Positions 53,883-64,000 of a stretch of 64,000 bases of DNA are shown here, in pieces. Below the pieces are notes generated by a model that saw nothing but the letters and a program-made list of their open reading frames with translations, had not been told where the DNA came from and did not search any database. Source of the stretch: Brachionus manjavacas (Eukaryota; Rotifera; Eurotatoria; Ploima; Brachionidae); assembly GCA_019054805.1 (NCBI GenBank), contig JAHQIY010000015.1, positions 938,001 to 1,002,000 on the forward strand, read 5' to 3'. Within the stretch, counting starts at the first letter, position 1; every line of letters begins with the position of its first letter. The position numbers were made by a program, and so were the translations under genes.

Positions 53883-56800
53883 TTATGATATAATGCATTT
53901 TTTTTCGTTTTTAATTTTGTCTAATGTTTTGAAAATTTTTTCAAATTCTGAACTCACAGAATTTTCTATTTGAGAATCAAATTTTTGAATACTTTTAAAT
54001 AATTTTTTCTCTATTTCTTGAATACTGTTACTAATTAGCGAGGAATGTTGTGAATTAAAATTTTTATCTTTAAGATCTTCCTTTAAGTCATACAATTTGA
54101 CGAGACTTCTGATTCTTTTAAGCTCACATGAAAAATCATCAAACATTTGGAGACTTTGCAAATAGTTTAATTTTAAATTCTTGTTCTTATCTTTTAATAA
54201 GAATATTTCTTCTAATTTTTTCACTTCAAATTCCAAATGTTCTATTTGACAGCTTTCAAACTTTCTCATTCTTACAATTTCATTAAAACTATCTAATTGT
54301 GAAAATAAATCCCAAGTAGAAGAATATGCTTCAATACTAGATCGGGTAAGATAGTCGATTTGTCTAATTTCCTGAATAAATTGGCTCTTGATTTTTTGAC
54401 CAAATGAATTTTTGTTTTTTTCAATTTTTTCCAATAAAGCTAATTTAGACAACTCATTTGCTCTCATACTTCCAATTTGTGAATATTTCACTCGATCTAA
54501 TTCTATCTTTTCAGCTTTTAGGAAATTTCCATAGCGATAATTGTGTCGAATTGGAACATGACAAAGTGGACACCCAGTTAATTTTTGAATGAATTGAAAA
54601 TTTTTTTCTCTAATGTAATTATCTAAATAAGTCGACTCAAAAAAATGACCACAATCTATCAGTAGGACAAATTTTGAGTCATGGGCAGTGCTAAGGCTGA
54701 TCTTAGCGAAATCGCTTTGATTACAAAATCGACAAATAGTTGGGCATGGCTCGCCACATATACCAATGCATTGATGGCCACAAGGAAGTTTTCTTGGGCA
54801 TTTCTGGTCACACATTGGTCTATCGCACATTTCCCAACACTCTTTTGTACAAGCAAAATGTTCACATTTATATTGGCATGGTTGATTACAGGTATTACAA
54901 GGCCATCCACATGGATTAGTGCATTTTCCATGAGGACACATATTTTTACATTCCTCCAAACAAATTGATTTTTGTTCATAACATTTGGACAATTTCTTGT
55001 GACCACAATTGAAACTAAATTCCAAATTTTTTGAACACACTGAATGAATGTATCCACCATGGCAATCAGAACAAGAATTCTCGCAAATATGACCACATTT
55101 TAGATTTTGATAACACGGTCTTTTACAGCTTAACTGATAGTGCCAAATGCTTTCAGAACATTTGGCCTGAACTTGGGCTTGGTGCTTACATATTGCTGGA
55201 ACATCTATTATAAATTCACAGTTTCCACAATCTAAAACAGAGCATCCTTTTGTACAAAGATGACCACATTCAAGTACGTTGCTACATAAGTCAATACAAT
55301 CGGTCCTTTTTGGAGATAGGTCACATCTTATATTTATTCGATGCTTACATTCTGCAATTGTCTTGGGAACAACAACGGGACAAACATTACATTTTAAATG
55401 TGTATTACATTTTAAAGAACATATATGACCACAAGACATTTCTTTGTTACAGATAGATTTACATTCTTTTCTGGTCGGTAAACTGTCACATCTTACTGAC
55501 TTAATTTCATGTCCACAATATGGTATTATCTTGTCAACAATCAATGGACATGAAGAACATGATGTGTGTTCATTACAAATCTGGGTGCATAAATGACCAC
55601 AAGACAATTTTTTGTTACAGATAGATTTACATTCTTTTCTGGTCGGTAAACTGTCACATCTTACTGACTTAATTTCATGTCCACAATATGGTATTATCTT
55701 GTCAACAATCAATGGACATGAAGAACATGATGTGTGTTCATTACAAATCTGGGTGCATAAATGACCACAAGACAATTTTTTGTTACAGATAGATTTACAT
55801 TCTTTTCTGGTCGGTAAACTGTCACATCTTACTGACTTAATTTCATGTCCACAATATGGTATTATCTTGTCAACAATCAATGGACATGAAGAACATGATG
55901 TGTGTTCATTACAAATCTGGGTGCATAAATGACCACAAGACAATTTTTTGTTACAGATAGATTTACATTCTTTTCTGGTCGGTAAACTGTCACATCTTAC
56001 TGACTTAATTTCATGTCCACAATATGGTATTATCTTGTCAACAATCAATGGACATGAAGAACATGATGTGTGTTCATTACAAATCTGGGTGCATAAATGG
56101 CCACAAGACAATTTTTTGTTACAGATAGATTTACATTCTTTTCTGGTCGGTAAACTGTCACATCTTACTGACTTAATTTCATGTCCACAACTTGCAATAG
56201 TTTTGTTAACTATTACATCACATTTGTCACAATTGACATGTTTTGAACAAATTTGTTTGCATTTATGAGAACATTTTAGTGTTTTTCCGCACTTTGACAT
56301 ACATTTATTGTTCTCATGCACCGAATCATCCGTTACATGACACTTTTTTGTGCAATCATGTCCACATTTCAATAAAATTCCACATTTGGAATCACAGCAG
56401 CAATTGATGCGTTTATCAAAAATAGACAAGTCTGTAACTTTTGTATTATGTTGCGTGTGAACGTGGCACGTTAAATCCAATTCTCCAAAGTTTCCACTTT
56501 GTTTTATTTCTTGGACTATCGGCTTCCATTTGTTGTTTGTTTCATTCAAGCAGAAGAAATCAAAATTTCCTAATACGTAAAGTCCGTGTTTAGCTCTTGA
56601 CAAAGCCACACAAACTCTATTTGGTATATTTACAAATCCGATTTTATTCTCTTTGTTTGATCTGACCAAAGATAAAATAATAATTTTATTTTCCTCGCCT
56701 TGATAATTGTCCACTGTGCTAATTTTTACTTTAATCAAAGATTTTTCTTTAAGTTTTTTTTTAATAATCATTGTCTGCCCCAGGTACATTGACAAAACTG

Positions 56801-59800
56801 TAATATTTTCTTGTTGATGACCACTATTGGCCAAATAATTTACCAATTTGACAACATAACTTATTTCATAATCATTTATTTTCGAACTCCCTATGTTACC
56901 ACTTGAATTTTCCCAATTTTTATGATTAATAAAAAATATATTTTTAGTCAGGCCTAGAACATGCGGAAAAGATTCCACAGATTTGTCATCTTGAATGGGT
57001 TGTTCATAAAAATATTTCATTAATTTACTTATGTCAGGTCTCATTCTATGTTGACTGTTTAACATCACTCTTTTGAAATTGTTGTTGACCAAACGTTCAA
57101 ACAGGGAGACGTCCAGTTTGTAAGTTTTGGCAAGATTATACACTGCTGGATTGGGCCGTAATTGAATATGGTCACCAATTAATATCAAATGTTCACAATG
57201 CTTTGACAAAGAGCCGACTATATGAGCTTCAAACACCTCGGCAGCTTCCTCTACTATAACAATTTTTGGTCCTATATCTTTTAAAATGCTGTGATATCTG
57301 GTCGAACCAGTGGTGGTCATTGCTACTATTAATGCCTGTTCCATTATTTCTTTATCTTCGTTTAGTCTTAGTTCTTCAAGTATGGAGGCTGATTGATTGT
57401 ATTTGTTAATCAATTTTAGGATCAATTCTTGCTTTTTATTCAAAAAAGTGGAAAGACATTTTGAATAGAGTAAAAATCTTTGAGTGTAGTCAAGCTTCCA
57501 AATGTTGGGAAAATTTTGTAAAATTAAAAAATCATTGTCCGAAAATTTTAAGCATTCATTTGTTTTTGTTTTTATATATTTTTGAATTTCAGCTTGGTCT
57601 ATTTTTTTCTCAGCGCCTTTTAACAGATGGTAAGCTTCGGTCATTTGTTGAATATTTTTTAAATTTAGTACAAATTTATTGTCTGTGATTAAATTTTTTT
57701 TGATTGTATAAAATTTTAAATCAGACTCAAGAATTCTCTCATTAGCCAAAGACTCATTGTCACTGTCAAAATTTTCCTCCTCTTCCTGACCATCTATCAC
57801 TTCAGTTGGTTCGCAGCTGGTATCTTGGTACTCTTGGAAAAATCCTAGCCATTCAAGCAAGCAAAAGTCTTCATTCAAATCATTTCTGGCAATTTCCCGG
57901 TCGGAAAAATCTTTTAACTGTTGAATTTGTCTCTCCGGCATAGTCTCTTTGATAACATCGAATCTAAGAATGGCACTGTGGTTGAGAATAGCATTTGTTG
58001 ATTCATTTTCGTAATCAATGCGACTACGAAGACCATCGAGTATTTTGGACTCAACTCCAAACAAATGTTTAACCAGACGATTGGTTTTATTGTTCATACG
58101 AAGATTTTTCTTAATGTTGCTAAGAAGATATGGTTCCATATTGGGACTACGTGATCTTCCACCAATTCTCACAACACCTTCAGTCAAATTACACTCGTTT
58201 ATGCAATACTCTAAAAATTGATCTAAAGCATGGTTGGTATAGCAGACCATAAGAATAGGACGTCGACGATCTTCATCTAAATTCCACCATAAATTTCTAT
58301 TATGTATCAATAATTTCACGATTTTTACACCTACAAATGTTTTGCCAGTGCCGGGTGGCCTTTAGAATAAAAAATTTTTAAACTGTTCCTTAACACCTAT
58401 TTTATAAAAATCCTTATGTTTTTTTTTTAATCAAAATTTAATTGCATTTAAAAAAATTATGTTTTCCGGATAAGTAAAAATTGAGTCAGAACAATTTTAA
58501 ATTTTTTAAATTAAAATTTTAAATTTTAAATTTCTATTTAAAATATTAATATTTTTAAATATTTTTACTCTATTTTTACTATATTTTTATAATAATTAGT
58601 ATTTTTAAATTTTAAATTTTAAATTTCTAATTTTCGATGACCATTAGATACTATTTTATTTTCACAGATAAAGTTTCAAATTAAAAAAAGCTTTTTAATT
58701 TTAGTTTTAATTTTTTTCAATTTTAATATAAAAAAAATGGATGGACTAAATACATATTTTATTCAAGTCTAAATTTGGAAAACTAATTGATAATATTTTT
58801 TTAAAAGACTAAGTATAATTTGCTCAGTTTTGAATTTTGAATATGACAACTTTTATTTTAATAGCAATATTTAATAGATAAACTAATTGAAAAACTGTTT
58901 TAGATAAAATTTTTGAATTCTTGTTATTTGACCCAAGATTGCAAAAGGGAGTAAATTTACGTAAATTTCGTTTTTTGGAAAATTTTAAAATTCTAGTACT
59001 TTTTTAATTTTTAAAATTTATGCAGTTAAAAAAAATGAAAATAAGAAAAATTAAATTTTTCAAAAAAAATTTCGTAAATTTTTATTGATTTTAGTGAAAA
59101 ATAGTAAAATATACTAAATAATTAAAAATATTCTATAAATTAATTTAAATTGAATCAACATAATTTTTTTAATGTTTTTTTTAATGAAAGATGAACCTTT
59201 AAAAAATTAAAGATTTTAATCATAATTGATTACTAATCAGTTTTAAAAAAAAATTCTAGAAAACTAATTTTTTACTTTCAAATTTAATATTTTCCATAGA
59301 GCATAATTTTCAAGATAAGAATTCATAAAATTGTTTTGGATCTTTTTTTACTCTAAAGACTATAAAAAATTTTATTTTCTATAAACTTTTTACAAAATAA
59401 TAATCTGCATTTAACTTTTTTATGCTAAAGTAACATTGCATATTTTTTCATTTCTTTATCCACCTTGGGTGAAGAACACTTTTGGGATTTTTTCAAAAAA
59501 ATTAATTAAAAAAAATAATTACCCCTGTATCAATGTTAGTCTGTTTTGGAGAGCAAGCTTTAGTGCATCATATTGCGTTGAATTAAGTTTCATTAGGTCA
59601 GCTGGTGGCCAACGATGCTCATGATTAAGATTGACCATCGAAAACTTCGAATATCTTTGATCAAATTCAAAAATTGAATTTCCATTAGAATCAGTGGTTT
59701 GCTTGGACTCATCCAAAAGAGGCCGAAAATCAAATTCAGCATTCTTCAAATAATTGGGAGGCTTGACATCCAAGCTTTCACTGTAAATCAAGTGTTCCCT

Positions 59801-61098
59801 GAACGGAAATTTGAATTCGCCATCCTGGTCAAATGCACACAAAGCCTTCAAGACATGTTTATAGGACTCAAAATAGACTGAGGACTCGAGCATCACATAG
59901 CGAGTATTGGCTATGGGTATATTGGCTCGCTCGGCCACATCCAAATAACTATGGCAAAAGTTTACATAGATCAGGTGGTTTTTACTAAATTCTTGGTCCT
60001 TGTCTTTAATGGTGCCAATCAAACACTCGTTCTGAAAATAGTCTGAACTGAGACAACCAAGGAGCCGTAGACTAAGCGCTTTGGGTCCAAAATTTTCATT
60101 CCAGACACATCAATTTTCAAGGAAAATACAACACCTTGGTATGAAGCAATGCAAGACTGCATGTAGACATTAAAGTAGATATTCAAATTGTCAATTTGTT
60201 TTAGCTGATGGAGAATGTCTCTGCTTAGTTCGTCTTTTTTTTTGTTACGAATTTTGTACGACTTGATTATATCGCGAAAGTTTCCCACACCATCTCTCAA
60301 AGGCTTCATGAAGTCTTCCCTCAACAGCCGATAATGTACATCCAGATAATGGTGAACATTTTGGTAAGAGCCTGTGGCCAAATTTTTTCTCAAAAAGGGC
60401 GTCTGATCAGTCAATATGTCCTCTAGCTTGGGAACAATGCTAGTTTTCGTAAAATCGCCCAATTCTGAATGCGAATTTGCTTCCTTGTTTGAAAAAGTTT
60501 GATTTCGCTTGGTCTTGTTGAGCGCCTCGGACTCTTTGAACAATTTTTCACATTGCCTAAATGTTTCACTCAAGGACGCCGAGTATTTGGCAACTTGGCA
60601 CAGCTTTTGTCTTAATGGCGCCAATTTTGACGTGTTAAAAGAGTCTAGATAAACGAATATGTTACATAAGTTGATAACTGATTCGACAAATTCTTCCTGT
60701 GATCCATCCAAAAGGTTGTGGACATGAATTTGAAAAAACTTGGATGGTACGGTCAGCTTCATTAGAGCATCTAGTTTAGTGCTTAATGAATTGCACTCGA
60801 AGGCTTTTTCAATCAAGAAAATGAGACTGATTATAAAATTGCTGTCGGGGTATTGGTCATTTTCAAAAAGTTTTTCAAGCTGAAAACTTGGGGCTAATAG
60901 TTGAAGAACTATATCATTGGGACTCTTATTAAACAAATTAACTAAATTATTTGTGTTTAACGGATTAGCGTTTCTTTGAAAAGTCCTGTTTATATTTTTC
61001 ATAGAATTATTGTTACTGCTGGTTCTTCCCTGGTTGGTACTTGTTCTTCCTTTTGGTCTTTGTGTGTGTTTTCTTTCGAATGGCTTCTTGTTTTCCAT
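53883..61098 (-). CDS. ZNFX1: ZNFX1-like SF1 RNA helicase with an expanded NFX1 zinc-finger array
   Basis: ATG at 61098 (MENKKPFERK). The first exon runs to 59523 (CAGGG|GTAATT) and the second from 58359 to the stop at 53883, phase-consistent. The N-terminal part has LDVHYRLLREDFMKPLRDGV, a family hallmark. The SF1 helicase core follows: Walker A PPGTGKTF at 58358-58335, EEAAE near 57240, QHRMRPDIS near 57050, VDNYQGEE and VALSRAKHGLY near 56600-56700. Then come many CGH-type NFX1 fingers (56400-54690), a Cys/His segment (DCGHFFES, CPLCHVPIR) and a long Lys/Glu-rich helical tail. I see no RZ-type finger at the end. One base is missing near 60055 (frame shift in LVYGSLV|CLSSDY). ZNFX1 proteins act in antiviral RNA sensing and small-RNA inheritance. 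About 2,000 residues, near the human length. Confidence 0.93.
55503..56174 (-). repeat. Four near-identical 168-bp units coding 56-residue double zinc fingers
   Basis: The word aatttcatgtccacaa recurs at 55503, 55671, 55839, 56007 and 56175, always 168 bp apart. Each unit encodes CGHEIKSVRCDSLPTRKECK followed by SICNKKLSCGHLCTQICNEH and TSCSSCPLIVDKIIPY. By eye the copies differ by at most a base or two (for example tgaccac versus tggccac near 56100), while the flanking fingers are clearly diverged. The array has therefore expanded or been homogenised very recently. Confidence 0.95.
58360..59522 (-). other. Intron of the ZNFX1-like gene, 1.16 kb
   Basis: It runs between donor GGGTAATT at 59522 and acceptor ctaaag at 58360, interrupting the codon before the Walker A motif. 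AT-rich; a lone TTTACGTAAA word near 58956 resembles those in the Tc1-like element at 48-50 kb. No gene is seen. Confidence 0.7.
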
Positions 61099-61529
61099 TT
61101 GCTTTTCCAATCTAAAATTAATTAATCTAATTATTAAAATTCCCATATAAGATTAAGACTAAATTAATATTTAATTAAATCTTGTGATTTTAAGTTAAAT
61201 ATAAGACGATGTAAAAAAAAATTATTTTTCATAAAATTTTTTTTTATTTCAAAAAAAATTAATTTTATGGATGCTTGAAAAAATAAATTTTAAAATTAGC
61301 ATTTAATTTTTGCATTGAAAATAATTTTTTCTAAATAATCAAGCATTCATTGAATGATCTTGATAATTTTTGAAATTTTTATTTTTGAATAATAATGTAA
61401 TTAATCAAAAGGCTTTGAAAAATGTTTTCTTTCACATAAATTAAGCAAATAATAGTTGAAACAATATCAATTTTAAGTCCATTTTGAAGTTTTTGAATTT
61501 TTTTGAATTTTTGATGCTCAAAATGATTA
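61099..61529. other. Upstream flank of the ZNFX1-like gene
   Basis: An attaattttag acceptor lies about 15 bases upstream of the start codon, so the first exon is probably a non-coding one further up. No promoter motif stands out. Confidence 0.4.
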
Positions 61530-62060
61530 AAACAAGTTTTAATTATAAAATAAATTGTTATTTCTCAATACAATTAGTTACTAAGGCCTTAAAATGGCTC
61601 CTAAAAGTTCATTATCATGATCACTTGATTGAGAATTAATAGATTAAAATCTTATAAAAAATGATGAAATAAGCCTTTTTAAATTATTTTAAATTAAATA
61701 AAAAAAATCTTTTTTTTTCTCGTATAATATTTATTTGAACAATTTTAAGATAGATTTAAAATCTACATTAAGGTATTAAAATTATGACTTTAAATGATAC
61801 TTTAGTATTAATTTAAATATGTTACAGAGAAATAAATTTAAATTTCGTAGTTCAAAATTTCAAAATATTAATTTAGATTTTATTTTTACTCCAGATAAAA
61901 ATTCATATATTTTCCTTTCTTATAAAAAGATTAAACAAATTATTGTTAATGAAGTTCAGTCATTTATTATTTAAAAATTGTTAGAAATTATTTTTTTTAT
62001 ATCAAAAACTAAAAATTTTGATTTGAAATTTACATTAGATCATGAACTTTAATTTGCCGA
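61530..62060 (-). repeat. Interspersed repeat, copy 2 (inverted relative to 2890-3670)
   Basis: Its reverse complement matches 2890-3670 in many ordered blocks, for example tttttatctggagtaaaaat, gtcataattttaatacctta and tttatttctctgtaacatat. No coding capacity is seen. Confidence 0.6.
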
Positions 62061-64000
62061 CAATTATAGATTTAATTAATTTAAATTAAAAGTTTTTTAT
62101 TTAAAAAGATTTTGGAAAAAAATCTTCGAAGCTCAGAATGAATCAAAGATCATCTTTTCAGTCTAGCGATTGAAAAAAGTCGTACTTCATTCTTACCATC
62201 TCTTGATACATTCCCATATTTTTTTAAATTTTGCCAACTTACACATTTTTGTTTTAATAATAAATTAATTATTATTAAATAATTAATTTAGTAATAAATT
62301 ATTTATTCAATCGATGACTAATTGAATTAAATACCCAAAAGAGGCCCTCCATTACTCGTTTTAATATATCATTTTAATCAAACAGTCTAGCGATTTAATT
62401 TATTCTTCTAACACTTTTATTTTTTAATATAGCATTGTGAATTTTAGCAATTAGCGTTTAAAATGATTTACCTAACATTTTTAATTTTTAATACAGTTTT
62501 TTTTTTAACAAGCCTTTATTTTTTTTCCTAGGATTTAAATGCATGCCAATTACAACTAGTCTTTTTTTAACTAAAATGAGTAAAATCCTGTAGGAACGAA
62601 TTTCGATAAAGAGAACTTCGCTTTTTTCTAGAAACTTAAGTGATAGTTTTAGTTTATGTTTAAAACTTATCAAATTTAGCTTCAAAAATAATTTAAACAA
62701 TAATTGACAAAAATTCCTTAATTAACATAAAATCACTCAAAACTAGAAATGCCTTTTTTTCTTGATTATTTTAAGAAATTTATGGTTTTTTGTGAAATTC
62801 AAATATAAATAAAAAATAAAAATTTACTGATTATTATAAACTTAAAAAGTGTCCTTGTTGATGTAAAAGTATGTTATATTGTAAAAGAGTTAAAATATTA
62901 GTAAATTTGTGCCAAAGAAAATTGCATTAAAAAAAGCACTTTTATTAACTCCTGTCGGGCTCTTAAAGTATAAAAATAATCTACCTGTCTCGAGTTGAAT
63001 CATATGCAAAGAGAAAGCTAAAGGTTAAGATTGTTTTAAATTTTAGATAAAAATTGAATTCTATGAAAAAAAAAATAAGTTAATCATTTACCTTTATGAT
63101 AATTTTGGCATTGTAAATAACGATTTTTAATGTGCTAAGGAAGTATAGCATAATTTGAATATAAAAAAATTAACTGATTAGTGATTAATAATTTTAATAA
63201 TACTTTATTTATAAATTGAAGTTAATAAAAATAAATATTTTTTTGGAAGTTAATAAATTAAGCTTATAAAAATAATTTTTAAATAAATAGTTTGAAGTAT
63301 TTTTATAAAAAGCGATTTTTAATGTCTTAAGGGAGTAAAGCATATTTGGAATTAATATAAAAAAAAGTTATTATTTTTAAAAATGAATTTATATGGTAAA
63401 TCTAACAGGATTAATTGAATATTTTTATACTTTAATCAAAAATTTTTAATAAAGTGCTTTTCCTGTTTTAAAAATTAAAGCATAAATTTTTTAAAACATT
63501 ATTTATTTGTTGATTTATTCTAAATTTTACGTTTATTTTTTTTAATTAAAAAAAATTAACTTATTATAAAAATTAGCATATCCCTTTGTCAAAATATTTT
63601 TTTTAATTTAAATATTTTTATTAATTTTAAATTTTTTTATTTAATATTATAATGGTACAGATCAAATGGTGTATGTTCAACAATTGGCAATGAAGCGTTT
63701 TTTTTAATTCTAATAGATGAACAAAAATTAAATTTTTAAATTAGACTTCCCACTTATTTTAATTTTAATGAAAATATTATGTTTTTTCTTCATCATTCTA
63801 TATGAAAAAATATTAATGTCGAGTGCCAAATATTTGCTTAACAAACTCGTTATTCAGAGGAACGACTGCAATTAAGATTTTCTTCATTAATAGGATAGTA
63901 GAACAAAAAACATTTTTTTCTGGAAAAATGTTAAGTAAGTTTTACACTATTTGTATCGACCATTTTATTGTCTTTGTGAAACAAAAAATTATGATCGAAA
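62061..64000. repeat. AT-rich window end with one diverged direct repeat
   Basis: No gene is seen. A block beginning cgatttttaatgtgctaagg near 63121 recurs in diverged form near 63306 (cgatttttaatgtcttaagg), about 185 bp apart, followed in both by agcat-A/T sequence. The rest is low-complexity A/T. Confidence 0.5.

Noticed and set aside
55948-56268. Plus-strand frame with internal repeats across the zinc-finger array
   Set aside because: It is the reverse-strand reading of the 168-bp units; its repetition follows from the array.

Overview
The window looks like nuclear DNA of a small-genome invertebrate animal. It carries metazoan genes (a Src-family kinase, an AP-2 transcription factor, Dr1/NC2-beta, an Mpv17-family membrane protein, a ZNFX1 helicase) in very AT-rich DNA with short spliceosomal introns (GT..AG, some about 50 bp), no operons, and many degraded retroelements and DNA transposons. 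A monogonont rotifer of the Brachionus type is my best guess. That is an inference from base composition and gene style, not something the sequence proves.

Layout. 0.2-1.8 kb: an intact, GC-rich, single-exon Src-family kinase. 1.8-8.9 kb: AT-rich DNA with interspersed repeats and a broken non-LTR retrotransposon. 8.9-9.4 kb: a second Src-like gene reduced to an N-terminal lipidation signal plus one SH2 domain. 10.9-27.4 kb, all on the minus strand: a cluster of ROCO-type genes. These are (a) a ROCO-like protein whose GTPase motifs have decayed (27.4-20.9 kb), with a nested retroelement in one intron; (b) a gene with SPRY-like and MBT-like regions (20.7-19.4 kb); and (c) an LRR / EF-hand / ROC / COR / TIR / TIR protein (17.5-10.9 kb), which could be spliced to (b). 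29.0-31.0 kb, minus: Dr1 and a four-exon Mpv17-family gene. 31-39 kb: non-coding DNA upstream of AP-2, with possible promoter elements and several families of short hairpin-bearing repeats. 39.2-43.8 kb: a two-exon AP-2 gene. 44.3-46 kb: a 143-bp tandem repeat carrying a GATA-type palindrome. 46.9-52.8 kb: a graveyard of mobile elements, including one with a clean 9-bp target duplication inside an old reading frame, a Tc1-like element with TA duplication, a TIR-flanked element with a membrane-protein-like frame, and scraps of three reverse transcriptases. 53.9-61.1 kb, minus: a ZNFX1-like antiviral/small-RNA helicase whose NFX1 zinc-finger array has expanded through nearly identical 168-bp units. 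61.1-64 kb: AT-rich DNA with repeats.

Functional reading. The most interesting part is the concentration of likely innate-defence or signalling genes: two ROCO proteins (one pseudo-GTPase, one with two unequal TIR domains and a canonical EF-hand loop), a SPRY/MBT gene and a ZNFX1 helicase. The housekeeping genes (Src, AP-2) are GC-rich in their coding parts, whereas the ROCO and ZNFX1 genes are AT-rich like their surroundings. Whether the ROCO genes act together is inference. Splice junctions given here were read by eye; those marked phase-consistent keep the reading frame exactly.
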